From assembly GCA_033296885.1 (NCBI GenBank), contig MU863977.1, positions 1 to 64,000 on the forward strand: a stretch of 64,000 nucleotides of DNA. Direction: 5' to 3'. Under the pieces are notes generated by a model, which saw only the letters and a program-made list of their open reading frames with translations, did not search any database and had not been told where the DNA came from. The position numbers and the translations under genes were made by a program. Numbering within the stretch: the first letter of the stretch is position 1; each line of letters begins with the position of its first letter. This DNA comes from Triangularia verruculosa (lineage: Eukaryota; Ascomycota; Sordariomycetes; Sordariales; Podosporaceae). Below, piece by piece: positions 1-10,675 of this stretch.

Positions 1-454
1 AATGGCTGTATTTCGTTGAGTTTTGATGTGTGGGTGGTGTTTGATGTGGTGGTGGGGGGGCATTTGCAGTACCAATTTTTTTGTCCACCGCGTGGCATGG
101 TACCTAGGTAGGTAGGTACCTACGTTGGCTATCTCGCCACCTACCTACCAAGCCACGCTGACTCGTGCTGCAGCAAGAAGATATGAAACTCTCAATTCGC
201 AACATGGTGGCATCCTAAAGACAGGCTCTCCTTGTGGCAGATGGCGGTCGATGGTGGGGTCGGCTTCGCTCCGTTTGTTCCAGAATGGTTCCGTGCCGCC
301 CCGCAATTGCGTCATTTAAACCTGTGGAAAAATAGGTGACGCCTTCACTTCTCTTATGTGAAAACATAAACAAAAATCGCAATCATTGTCGGTCAGCGCT
401 TCAGGAAGTCTCAACCCTCGCGACAGTGAAGAGCAATCAGCAACCAGCAAAGCC
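1..454. other. Intergenic, window start
   Basis: No supported gene. A G-rich run lies near 50-60. At 99-120 an inverted pair GGTACCTA / TAGGTACC flanks AGGT units, a copy of the dispersed palindromic motif described in the findings. The rest probably holds the promoter and leader of the gene at 455. Confidence 0.5.
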
Positions 455-1441
455 ATGGACTCCCAGCCTCTCAGGATCGGGTTTGTGCCCGAGCACTTCT
501 CCACGCCAATCCACTTCGCACACAAACACTTCGGACTCGACGCTGAACTGATCTCTTTCCCCTCGGGCACTGGGCACATGATCACGGCGATTCGAGCTGG
601 TGAGATTGATGTTGCCATTGGTCTGACGGAAGGGTGGATTGCAGGGCTTGGAAAGACCGAAGTATCCGAGGAAAACGATGGGGGATACAGAATTGTGGGA
701 ACATACGTCGAGACGCCACTCTGTAAGTGCATGTCTCCAATGAATCAGTAGCGGTGAACAGGTACTCATCAAACATAAGGCTGGGCAATCTCAACGGGAA
801 GCCAGCGTCCCGAAATACAGTCTGTCGACTCGCTCAAGGGTGGCAAGATTGGTGTCTCCCGCATCGGTTCCGGCAGTTATGTCATGGGTTATGTTCTGGC
901 CGATCAACGGGCATGGCTCGTCCCAACCACTGGAGTAGGCACGTCAGCCGAGTCCGCATCGCCATACTCGGACTTTGTGGTGCTCAACACCTTTGAGAAC
1001 CTCAGGAAAGCTGTCAACGATGGGACGGCCGACTTCTTCATGTGGGAGCACTTTACTTCCAAGAAGTACTACGACAACGGGGAGATTAGACGGGTGGGGG
1101 AGATCTATACTCCGTGGTCAAGTTGGAAAATTGTGGCATCCACCAAGCTGGTGAAGGGCACCACAGTAGATAGCAGGGTCGAGGACCTGCTGGAAAAGCT
1201 CAACAAGGGCATCAGACATTTCAACGAGAACCAAGAGGAGGCGGTCCAGTACATTAGCACGAACCTGGACTATTCGGAAGAGGATGCTAGGGAGTGGCTC
1301 AAAACCGTCAGGTTCCCCGAGCGGACACAGGGCGTGGACCTCAAGGTGGTCAAGAGCACCATTGATATCCTCAACAAGGCCGGAGTTCTGGTCCAAGGAA
1401 AGGGAATCCAAGCCGAAGATATGATTGCCAAGCAACGATAG
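455..1441 (+). CDS. Periplasmic-binding-protein-fold protein, Ca3427-like
   Basis: Cytosolic protein of 309 residues with the type 2 periplasmic-binding fold, related to the Candida Ca3427 group and more distantly to THI5/NMT1-like and SsuA-type ligand binders. The ligand is unknown. Two exons, 455-722 and 780-1441, with a 57-base intron (gtaagt...ataag). The join restores the family-like stretch CWAISTG, followed by KGGKIGVSRIGSGSYVMGYV, which is typical ligand-pocket sequence. The N terminus (MDSQPLRIGFVPEHFSTP) starts directly on the first strand, and there is no signal peptide, membrane anchor or lipobox, so it is not a secreted transport receptor. The ATG at 455 is the first in frame. 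No ABC transporter partner lies nearby. The fold is confident; enzymatic (for example pyrimidine-precursor) activity is not established. Confidence 0.85.
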
Positions 1442-1811
1442 GGGCTTGAATTAGGCGGGGTGAGATCTTATTGAGTTTCAGCGAGTTTCTGTTTATAGAG
1501 TATCTAGACTAGCGCCACGCGGTATCATGATGGCATTCTCTGTCCTACTCTGACCCCCAAGATGGATGACACCAGGAAACACATGTCCGGATCCACTGCG
1601 AGCGCAGCCATTCTGCCTTTATCGGCCCTGCTGTCACAGGCCAATGCCGAACGTCAGGACCTTGGCCACCCCCGCGCGATAGATATTTACCCACGGCAGA
1701 GCACATATTGCCTTTGAGTCTGCCGGTCGTTATCATATGTCCTTCCCCGTTGAGGCTGGGCCCAGGTAGCTCTTCTTAATCTTCAAAGGACAACTATTGC
1801 CACAATAACCG
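1442..1811. other. Intergenic spacer
   Basis: Short tandem spacer between two plus-strand genes. I see no gene, RNA or repeat in it. Confidence 0.5.
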
Positions 1812-2809
1812 ATGCTGTTTGTCGCCATGAGGTGTGGAAACATTGTATTATTGGCATCCTTTCTTGCTGCAGCGCATGCAGCACGGCCATGTCCTGCTTC
1901 TCCCTCTCCAATCTCCTGGCAGATTTCCGAATGGACCTACGACGCGCCCGACCGCTCTATGCCAGGACGAGCTGGAACTGACTCGGTCATTGGGCTCTAT
2001 CTTTCCACAGGTGGCACGACCTATAGCTGCTTTGGTATGTGGCCTGAGGAGTGGAAAGGGTTCAACAAGGACAAGTCTGCCCTCCTTTGGGGCACTTGCG
2101 TGAACATCTTTGGCAGGCCAATCGATGACACGGTTAGCTTTGCGATGGACTGGGAGAGAAGAATACTGTTTGCAAGTCACACGTTTGCATGTGACAATCA
2201 AGAGTAAGCAGGCTGGGGTCTGGGGGGAAGAGGGAGTCGTTGCTGACAGATGGTAACGAGAGCAGAGTCTCTGGACTGGCAACTGCATCGCTCGTTCTGC
2301 CCACCTCGTGCGATAATACAGGGTCAGGGGGGAGCCCTACGCGGTGTTTGACGACATCAAGACAAATCAACCTCAACACGACGCAGCAGCCGAGAGGCCA
2401 GAATCCTTGTTCTTCAGTGCCTGCGTCAGAGAAGTACCTGGAATCTTGGGAAATTCGGGAGCAGACCAAACTCTATCAGTCCACGCCTGAGACCGAGGGT
2501 AACTTATTCGTCGCTGTTAATACAGCCACGAACGAGACTTTTACATGTGCGAGCGGGGGCCGTACAGACGATGACCTGGCAGTTAGGGGTACCTGTGCTC
2601 CGCTGGGTCCCTCTGGAGGCTCGACCATCGCCTCATTTAGCTTCGATATAGACAGAAAGTTGCTGACGATGCGCCAGACCTGGACCTGTGGCAGCGCAGT
2701 TAGCACTGTTGAGGCGCTTGGGGCTGCCACTGTCCCGGCTCCCTGCTTCGAGGACGATGTTCCTATCTGCGAATCGAGCAGATTCTGGGTTGGCGGAAGC
2801 AAGGCATGA
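1812..2809 (+). CDS. Secreted protein with two related domains, unknown function
   Basis: Not assigned to a named family. Exon 1 (1812-2203) opens with a signal peptide, MRCGNIVLLASFLAAAHA; ATGs at 1812 and 1827 are both possible. The donor gtaagc at 2204 is good. I place the acceptor at 2265 (exon 2, 2266-2809, 311 residues in all), but AG sites at 2262 and 2267 are near and the linker could hold another intron, so the middle is uncertain. Domain A (about residues 32-130) and domain B (about 186-280) look duplicated: both share a W-x-I-x-E/W opening, a Y/F-x-C motif, GTC, an SF-x-x-D-x-x-R-x-L strand and a terminal T-x-x-C. The even, matched cysteines suggest disulphide-bonded beta domains in an extracellular protein. 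Confidence 0.65.
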
Positions 2810-3151
2810 ATTGTACCTTATGTACTTATTAGGTATCATGGCATGGAAGAAATATTAATACACAAGGAGAGGAAGATGTGTCAAAAGTGAAAATGATGTT
2901 TTTGCTGTACCTACCCCTAACCCTCGTTCTGTCTGCCCTTCACCGCCTGACCCACCCATCCCCAATGCAGGTGGGGGGATCTCTCCAGACTTCGCCCCAC
3001 CATTTTGCCCTGTGGGCTGCAGCGTTCCCGACTTCTGGCATCGGAAGCGCACCTCCAGCCAAACCACCAGATCCCGACCTTGTCAACCGCAGCCTCCAAC
3101 CATCACCAGAGCATCCCGACCGGCGCCGATCGCCGTTCTTATCCCTGAGCC
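2810..3151. other. Intergenic spacer
   Basis: Spacer and presumed promoter of the SRP54 gene. CT-rich pyrimidine tracts near 2910-3130 are typical of housekeeping promoters in filamentous fungi. No gene seen. Confidence 0.45.
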
Positions 3152-4799
3152 ATGGTCCTCCAAGATTTGGGTCGGCGCATCAACGCCGCCGTCACCGACC
3201 TGACGCGCGCGCCGAATCTCGACGAAAAGGTAGCTCTAGAGATCTTCCCCTCCAGCTTCCCCTGCGTCTCCCAGCTCTTCCCTGTCCTTTGGTTGCTAAC
3301 ACGAGCCGTGTTCATGTGACTAGGCCTTTGATTCTATGCTCAAGCAGATTTGCTCCGCCCTCCTCGAAGCAGACGTCAACGTCCGTCTCGTCGGTCGCCT
3401 CCGAAAAGACATCAAAGCCGCCGTAAACTTCAAAGAGCTCCCCCCAGCAGTCAACAAGAAACGCCTCATCCAAAAAGCCGTCTTCGACAAACTCGTAGAG
3501 CTCGTTGACCCCCATGCCGAACCTTTCAAGCCGAAGAAGGGCAAGTCCAACGTCATCATGTTCGTCGGCCTCCAGGGTGCCGGCAAGACCACCACCTGCA
3601 CCAAGCTTGCCCGTCATTATCAATCACGCGGCTTCCGAGCCTGTCTGGTCTGCGCCGACACCTTCCGTGCCGGCGCCTTTGACCAGCTCAAGCAGAACGC
3701 GACCAAGGCCAAGATCCCATACTACGGCAGCTTAACAGAGACGGATCCCGCCGTCGTGGCCAAGGAGGGCGTCGACAAGTTCAAGAAGGAAAGGTTCGAG
3801 GTCATCATTGTCGATACATCGGGCCGTCACAGGCAAGAAAGCGCCCTGTTTCAAGAGATGGTGGATATCCAAAACGCCATCGACCCAGACGAGACCATCA
3901 TGGTACTCGACTCGAGCATAGGACAGCAGGCCGAGGGACAGGCTCTGGCTTTCAAGGAAGCGGCCAACTTTGGAGCCATCATCATCACCAAGACTGACGG
4001 CCATGCTGCCGGCGGTGGTGCAATCTCGGCCGTCGCCGCCACCCACACGCCCATTGTCTTCATCGGTACTGGCGAACACATGCTGGATCTGGAGCGCTTC
4101 GTACCAAGGAATTTCATCTCCAAGCTGCTGGGCATGGGCGACATGGCTGGCTTGGTGGAGCACGTCCAGTCGCTCAAGCTGGACCAGAAGGACACAATCA
4201 AGCACATCACAGAAGGCATCTTCACCGTGCGGGACTTGAGGGATCAGCTGCAGAACATCATGAAGATGGGCCCGCTGTCCAAGATGGCCGGCATGATTCC
4301 AGGCATGAGCAACATCATGGCCAACATGGACGACGAGGAAGGGAGCTTGAAACTAAAGAGAATGATCTACATCTGCGATAGCATGACCGACAAGGAGCTG
4401 GATTCGGATGGCAAGATCTTCATCGAGCAACCAACACGTATGACGAGAGTGGCGCGGGGTTCCGGGACGACGGTTCGCGAAGTCGAGGACTTGCTGACGC
4501 AGCAGAGGCTGATGGCCGGAATGGCCAAGAAGATGGGCGGCAACATGAAGAACATGCAGAGGGCGCAGAATGCCATGGGTGGGGGCAACAAGGCCCAGCA
4601 GCTGGCTGCTATGCAGAAGCGTCTGCAGAGTATGGGTGGCGCCGGCGGGGCTGGCGCTGGTGGCATGCCAGATATGGGCAGCCTGATGAAGATGCTCGGC
4701 GGCGGAGGGGGCGCGGGGGGCGGCTTTGACATGAACGCCATGATGAAGCAAATGGGCGGCATGATGGGTGGCGGTGGAGGACGGGGTGGGAGGAGGTAG
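3152..4799 (+). CDS. SRP54: Signal recognition particle 54 kDa GTPase
   Basis: SRP54 binds signal sequences and SRP RNA through its M domain and docks ribosomes on the ER through its GTPase. Exons 3152-3229 and 3324-4799, intron of 94 bases (gtagct...actag), 517 residues, a normal family length. The N domain starts MVLQDLGRRINAAVTDLTRA. The GTPase P loop GLQGAGKTTT is at about 108-117, DTFRAG at 138-143, DTSGR at 190-194 and TKTDG at 248-252. The M domain follows, rich in methionine, and ends in a Gly/Met tail with a GRGGRR terminus. The short first exon is needed to supply the start of the N domain. It converges with the GH47 gene across a CA repeat. Identification is secure. Confidence 0.97.
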
Positions 4800-5098
4800 T
4801 CCCGTTTTTTTGCAAGGTATTGAAGCGTTATGCCAAAGGGAAAGATTTTGCATTAGTTTGGCGTCCGGTGTCAAGGGTCTGAAATGGGGCCAGCCACGAG
4901 GGTGGCTGTTTACGACAAAGTACACGCACAACACATTCACACACACACACACACACACACACATTCACACACACACACACCCATTCACACACACACACAC
5001 ACATTCACACGAAAGCCTTGATTGTTCTGCCGGGGCCCATGGCAACGTCCAGGTGGTGATCCTACTAATACCTCGTATGTCCCTACTCGTTGCACATT
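4800..5098. other. Convergent 3' spacer
   Basis: Space between the ends of two convergent genes, SRP54 (plus) and GH47 (minus). It holds a long CA microsatellite, listed separately, and otherwise only 3' untranslated sequence. Confidence 0.6.
4926..5010. repeat. CA/TG microsatellite
   Basis: Interrupted (CA)n tract broken by ATTCAC units, about 85 bases, sitting between two convergent genes. It can form Z-DNA-prone alternating purine-pyrimidine sequence and is probably length-polymorphic. Confidence 0.95.
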
Positions 5099-7092
5099 CT
5101 AGACCTTGATCACGGCACTGGTCACGAGGAAGGGGTGAGCCTCCGTGTTCAACACATACTTGTCCAAACTGATCAAGTCCGGCGGCGAAAACACTAAATA
5201 GAAATACTTTAGTGTTTCTGCAATCCAGAAGCTCTGTTGTACGTGTCTTTATCAGTACCCGGCCTCATTTTTCACGCGGTTAAAAAAGCTGGGGAGCGGG
5301 ACACACAAACCTCCATTTCATCATCCCTCTGGATCTCCTCCATGCTCGGGTCAATAGTGACATCCTTCACGCTTGCCCCCCCTCCTGTTTCCTTTGCAAA
5401 CGTCGCGTTCGCAACAGCAAGGAACATGTCCCACGCGGCCTCCTGCCATTCTTTCTCTCCTGTGATGCGCCACATGTAAAACACCGACTCGATGGCCTCT
5501 GGGCGGAGAATATACCGTCTGTCCGTGGACGAGACAAAACCCTTTGGCAAGCCCGGCTGTTTCTCGGTCTCATCCCACAGCGTCTGGTTCCATTGACACG
5601 ATGCAGCTAGGAGAGAAGGATGGTTCGAGGGGCACGGCAGCATCGTCAACCGCTCCGGCATGAGCCCGGTAGGGAATGATTTGTACATGTACACACAGCC
5701 CCTTGTCAGCCTCGCTCCCGTCTCTAGGTATTCTGGACTTGAAACCAAACGTCCGGTTAAGGCATATGTCCCACCTATAAAGCACGTCAAGTGTTCGGTC
5801 TCGGGGTTTAGGTGGATGCTGGTCTTTTTGGTGTCGAGGTTGGGAAGTATATTGGCCGTCCCTGATATGAGGATGTCATGAGAAGCTGGATCGGGAATCA
5901 TGGGACGAAAAAAGAGGTTCGCGGATGCCGAAGTCAAGAAGTTATGTGTGAGCGAGAGCAGGGATGGCTCGGCGCCATTCAGGAGTTGGGATAGCTTGGG
6001 GAAATACTCGTACATGGAGTCGGCTCCGCCCCCTAGGGTGAAGGCCGTGCCGCTGGTGACGTCCGGTTTGGGGCCCCAAAGCGAGATGTACATGGGGAAA
6101 AGTCCAGGAAGTAGGGTCCTGTTCTGATTGACATGGAACAGATTGTTGAGACGGGCTATGGCGGAGTAGTACTTTGGGTCACCGGTGAGCTGAGATAGGC
6201 GAGTGAGTTCCAGACTCAGCGTTCCCGGAGAGGCCGAGACCACTTGGGGTTCGATCAATTGTCCTTCGCCTGACTTGATGACTAACAGGTTGATGTTGTC
6301 CACTGGCATGCGGGTGGGAGTATCAAAGCCGGCGTAGATGAGGTCGCCCAGCTCGGTCGCCTTTTGAAGGAGTACCTCCCGTTTGCTGAGATCATAGGCA
6401 GCAAGTAGACCACCAAGATACCGAATATTAGTCTCAAAAATGTTAATCAAGGGAGTCGACGAGTTCGCAAAGTCGATCTCGGCAACGGCGGCAACGGCTT
6501 CGTCAAACTCTTCCCTGAGACCTATAATCCAAAGGGTGTCGAGGGAGTCAACAAGGGTTGCCGCCCAGCCGGAAAACTGGTCTTTGCCGGTAGCGGAGAG
6601 CGGCAGGAGGGCATCTTTTTTCCAGGCATACTTGCGGTAGGCAGACCAAGATTGTATGGCGAGATCTCTGACTGCTCGCCTTCTTCTATCCCGTTTCTTT
6701 CTGTCGTTGGCGGATTCTTTCTTAAATCTATGTTGAATTTGCGCACGAACTGATCCTGCCGGCACGGTAGGCGGTTGAGTAAGCGTCTGTCTGGGTGGAT
6801 AACGAGGCACAACCTTCCCCCAGTCGATGCTGCTCTTTTTGGTTTCGTATGGATATAGTGTCGTGCCGGCATTCATGTGTCTTTCCAGGCGCACAGATTC
6901 AGGGTCTCCTGGGAAGGCCCCTTCAAATCCCCCAAGCATATAGAAAACCACGAGGAAGAAGGTAAAGATCACAAGCAGACGCTCGCTCCTCCTGCTGAAC
7001 CAAGAAAACGCAGGATGAGGCCGTTGCGGTAGCGGCCGCTGGCTGCCCGTTCCCTCAGGCTTGTCTTTGAACATTGTGTTGGCTGTGCGCAT
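5099..7092 (-). CDS. GH47 alpha-1,2-mannosidase, type II membrane protein
   Basis: Class I processing mannosidase that trims alpha-1,2-linked mannose from N-glycans in the ER or Golgi lumen. Exons 7092-5311 and 5233-5099, intron of 77 bases, 638 residues. A basic cytosolic tail is followed by one membrane anchor at about residues 39-55, then a stem and the catalytic (alpha/alpha)7 barrel. The barrel shows family motifs including FSGWAATLVDSLDTLWIIGL. The last exon is essential: it carries the terminal helix and TEAHPF (from T624), whose threonine coordinates calcium in this family. The start is set at the first ATG in frame (7092). A TATA-like box lies 45 bases upstream. Sequence divergence from MNS1 leaves ER versus Golgi location open. 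Confidence 0.93.
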
Positions 7093-7136
7093 GCGGGGCT
7101 GTGGAGGAAGGGAACTCGGCAAAAGAAGGTGACCCC

Positions 7137-7144
7137 TTTTTATA
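7137..7144 (-). promoter_or_regulatory. TATA-like box upstream of GH47 gene
   Basis: TATAAAAA read on the minus strand, 45 bases before the ATG of the GH47 gene. A plausible core promoter element by position and sequence only. Confidence 0.4.
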
Positions 7145-7671
7145 GAAAGGGGCGAAAACAGGGTGACTCAAGATATCAAACTAGGTCATCTTCCAAATAG
7201 AATGTCTTGCAGGCGAATATGACTTCAAGAGAAGCTCTTGCCAAAACGCGGACGCCGGAGGCAAAGTGAGGTCTATCGAAGTGAACAGCGTGGCTGGCCG
7301 ATCTGGAACAGTGGCTGTCGCCAAGAGACTTGGGGTGCATTATCTCCGGCTCAATTCACGCCCGCAGGTGGCTTGTAGACGCAGCCACCTCGGTGGCCGG
7401 GTATATCAGTACATAAATGACTATGGGCCGATTCCAGGCTTTATCTAGGTAGATATACTCCAGTCGATACATGAAGCGGAATTAGAGGCATCCACTTCAC
7501 GACACGGACATGATAGGTAAGGTAAGTACCCGATGTGGAGGACATGTACATTTAGGGAAGTGCAGGTACCATATACTACAGTTTATACTGGTCTTTATCA
7601 CCACCTCCTATCCAAATTAGAATCAAGGCTTAACCCTTCCACGAGACAAGACACCAAGATTCCGGAACCCC
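7145..7671. other. Intergenic spacer
   Basis: Promoter side of the GH47 gene and 3' side of the next minus-strand gene. Contains AGGT-type motif fragments near 7446 and 7514-7528. No supported gene. Confidence 0.45.
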
Positions 7672-8736
7672 TCATCGGTGTCGCGGCTCTGTTGGTAGCT
7701 CAGCTGTCCTCTCTGGGCTCAACTCGTGAAACAGCAGTGACGGAGATGTGTTCGTTGGAGGATATACGTCTGAATAGGGCGCAAGAGAACCACCGTATTG
7801 TGAGTGCGAGCTATGGTGTGTCGTATTGATCGTGGGGGTATCACCCATCTCAAAACGCGGTGTCTCTGGTGGTTTATGCGCATAGGGCCCATGGTACCCC
7901 TCTGGCGGTTTGTGAGAGGGCCCCTGATTCGCGGCAACAGCCGATAGTTCGTGTTCTCCAGACGAATCGGGTTGGCTTGTGTCAGTGATACCATTCTTTT
8001 GTCTGTTTGCCCTCCGTTTACCCAGCCAAAACCCAAGATACCATATGATTGCCACGGCGGCTATCGGCCCTATAACTGCACCCGCAATCCATGCATTTGA
8101 CGGGGATTGCTGTGGCTCTAGAACGGGGCTGGTCGTGCTCGATGATGTAGCCGCAGGGTCCACGGTCGTTGTGGGCGCTGTAGAGGTTGTCAAAGGCCCA
8201 GCTGTCGTTGATATCGAGGTCGAAGTTGATGGTGGTCCATCTGTAGTCTCCCGGAAGAGTGTCTGTGTAGTTCGTGCGGCATCTGTCTGTGTGCAGAGGA
8301 CCACAATCCAACTCTCACTCGCTGTTGGAGAGCTGGCTAAGACTGTCCTGAAGGCACACCTAGGTGCATTGCTTCCACACGTATTCCGGCCTCCAAAAAG
8401 AAAGCTGTACGTCCCATTCTGACAAGCTGTGGCAATATCACAGCCAATCGTTCCCTTGCAGCAAGCGCCATAGGTGCTTGAGGTGTAGAAATTAGATGAT
8501 TCAGGGCAATGCACAGGCGATGCTATTAGACACAATGGTAAGGTCGTAAGCAAATCAGAACCTTCTCTCCTCCGCTCGCCACCGAAGGGTTTGCACATAC
8601 CGGCTCCGTTAGATAAAATAGAGAATCCCTGAAAGCTAGGAGGTGTCGTTACCACTTGAGAAGTTGCCGTCTCAATCAAATAGGCCAAAATTGGCAAACC
8701 ACCAGTTGCTCCAAACCGTCCACATTTCCCGAGCAT
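7672..8736 (-). CDS. Single-pass surface protein with Ser/Thr stalk
   Basis: Fungal membrane protein of unknown function. Exons 8736-8601 and 8522-7672 with a 78-base intron (gtatgt...taatag) that does not shift frame. The mature N-terminal part is a small cysteine-rich ectodomain (CPES, CCKG, C..C spacing). A Ser/Thr/Pro stalk likely to be O-glycosylated follows, then one transmembrane helix (WIAGAVIGPIAAVAIIWYLG) with a basic stop-transfer sequence GKRRANRQK, and a Pro-rich cytosolic tail. This architecture is common to fungal wall-sensing or adhesion-type proteins, but I do not recognise the ectodomain as WSC. The start at 8736 is the first ATG; the signal peptide there is weak, so an upstream exon is possible. 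Confidence 0.7.
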   Translation of the reverse strand: MLGKCGRFGATGGLPILAYLIETATSQVVTTPPSFQGFSILSNGAGMCKPFGGERRREGSDLLTTLPLCLIASPVHCPESSNFYTSSTYGACCKGTIGCDIATACQNGTYSFLFGGRNTCGSNAPRCAFRTVLASSPTASESWIVVLCTQTDAARTTQTLFRETTDGPPSTSTSISTTAGPLTTSTAPTTTVDPAATSSSTTSPVLEPQQSPSNAWIAGAVIGPIAAVAIIWYLGFWLGKRRANRQKNGITDTSQPDSSGEHELSAVAANQGPSHKPPEGYHGPYAHKPPETPRFEMGDTPTINTTHHSSHSQYGGSLAPYSDVYPPTNTSPSLLFHELSPERTAELPTEPRHR

Positions 8737-9189
8737 CTTGGTCAGAACGGTGTCAACCTGCGAGGAAAACGCGTCAGTGGAAAACGAACGCGGAATGCGA
8801 AGGGGCTGTGGACGAATTTTATTGCCCGCCAACCCGTATAGGCAGGTACACAGGTTTGACAGGGCTGTCGGAGAATAAACCTGTCTCGGTTACATGTATC
8901 AAAGCCCCAGGATGTTCGTCAAGTCCGAGTGAACCAGTCACGGTTGCGCAGAAGGAGTCAGCGTTACATCAACAATGGCGATCGTCAGTGTGGGCTCACG
9001 TTTCACAATGTAGACATCAAGGGCATACGAACAGCATAATGTTATTCCCGAGTTTCTAGAAAGGCCAACAAAATCTCAACATTTGGTCAAAATGATTTAC
9101 TCATCAACAAAGCGACCCAGTAGTTCAGGTACCCAACTGTTACACCCAGCCCCTTGCCGACTTGAAGGGCCCATGCTGCAATTACACCT
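8737..9189. other. Intergenic spacer
   Basis: Promoter side of the surface-protein gene and 3' side of the dehydrogenase gene. No supported gene or repeat. Confidence 0.45.
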
Positions 9190-10675
9190 TTACGCATTAG
9201 GAGTCAAGACATAAATCTCCCCCTCTGCGCTGTTATCACTTCCAACAAACAAGCCTCTGCCCGCAGGGTCCCAGACGGCAGCTGTCAAACGGAAGCAGTT
9301 GCTCATGGTCAGTCCATTAGCAGTGCAGCTTCCTGGGTTTGGTGCCGAAAAGATGTCTTTGTATCCAGTCATACTGTCGGCCGGGGCAACAGGCTCATAC
9401 GTTCCATTGGCCAGCTTTGTGAATGGGATCTGGACGACCTTGAATCCAGTGGCAGGCTGTCGGTTCCAGCTTCCGTGAAACGTGACGTACATGTTCTTTG
9501 CATCCGCGTCAAAAGTATTGGCAATGGGGGCTGAATGGGCTTGGAAGGTCAAGCGAGGCGGTACAGCGCGGCCGTTGCAGGTTGCATCGTTGTATGAAGA
9601 GTTTGGCGAGACCACAAAGTGGGAGCCAGTCTTCAAGTTGGAGTTGGGGAAGTTGGCCGGGTTCCAGACAGAGAAGCACGTCGGATATCCGTACCAGGCA
9701 TTGCGAACGGTAAGAGGGTCGCCGACTATGACCATGTTAGCCAAACAATCTATGGCAGGTCGTGACATGACTCACGGTTGTTGAGCTTCTCGGCCGGGTT
9801 ATCGATGTGAATATCTCGCCGTTGCCCGTTTTCAGTGCGGGCAAAGTCCTGAACTTGTCAGCCTCTCGGGCAAGAATATACCGAAGCAGAGAACGGAAAA
9901 GGACGAACATCACCGCTGTTTTCAACGCCCCAGAAGACGCCATTGGGGTCGGCTGTGAAACCAATCTCGTTTCGTAGGCCATATCCGTATACCTCGCCCT
10001 CGGTGTTATAGTTGAAGCCGCTGCTCGGCGCCTTGCTGGCGTCAAAGATCTTGATGATGGCCCTTCCGGTGCCGGGTTGCTGAGATGCCATGTCAAAGTT
10101 GGAGTTGGATCCAACTTGCAGCAACACAAGATTCGGTTGTTGGGGAACAACAGCAACTGTCCTCGACGAGTGGATGCCTGTCGACATGCCCTTGACAATC
10201 GTCTTCTGGTTGCTTATCTTGCGCGTGAGCGGGTCATAGGCCCAGCTCCAGAGTGTTGTCTCACTGCTTGCGTAGAGGGTCTTGCCGTCCGGAGTGATGG
10301 AAAGGCCGTGATTGATCTGATTGCCGGAGACCAACATGGTGGTGCTGTTGATGCACCCGTTGTCTCCAAAGGTGTGCACGGAAATGCCACGCGTGTTTTG
10401 CGAAACCAGCATGTTGCCCTCGGTGTCCCAAACGATCGTCCGCACCTGCTTGAGGCCGCCAGCAATCTTCATGGCGGACCATCCTGACTCCAATTTGTAT
10501 TGGTAGCGGAAGCTGGCAACACCGCTGCAACTGGCAGGTCTGGGAAGCTGCCTAACCGCGGCATCCGTGCCTTGTCACCATGTCAGAATCAAAAATGATG
10601 AGCCGGGTGAGCAATGAAGGTAGACTAACCGCTTGCCAAAGCTGCCACCGCGGTAGCAAGCTTGAGCAGATACAT
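9190..10675 (-). CDS. Secreted sorbosone/glucose dehydrogenase-like beta-propeller
   Basis: Extracellular six-bladed beta-propeller of the soluble quinoprotein glucose/L-sorbosone dehydrogenase family, possibly PQQ-dependent sugar oxidation. Four exons: 10675-10630, 10570-9909, 9848-9776 and 9725-9190, with introns of 59, 60 and 50 bases; 438 residues. The short first exon encodes the signal peptide MYLLKLATAVAALASG. Family landmarks after splicing are GLSITPDGKTLYAS, GYGLRNEIGFTADPNG, GVENSGD, DIHIDNPAEKLNN, WYGYPTCFSVW and FHGSWNRQPATGFKVV. The joins are strongly supported because each restores a family motif. The substrate is unknown. It is divergent from the ABM-fold gene at 11560 across an 884-base spacer. 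Confidence 0.88.

Noticed and set aside
4353..4964. 203-residue frame antisense to SRP54 tail
   Set aside because: Translation of the CA repeat and the complement of the M-domain exon.
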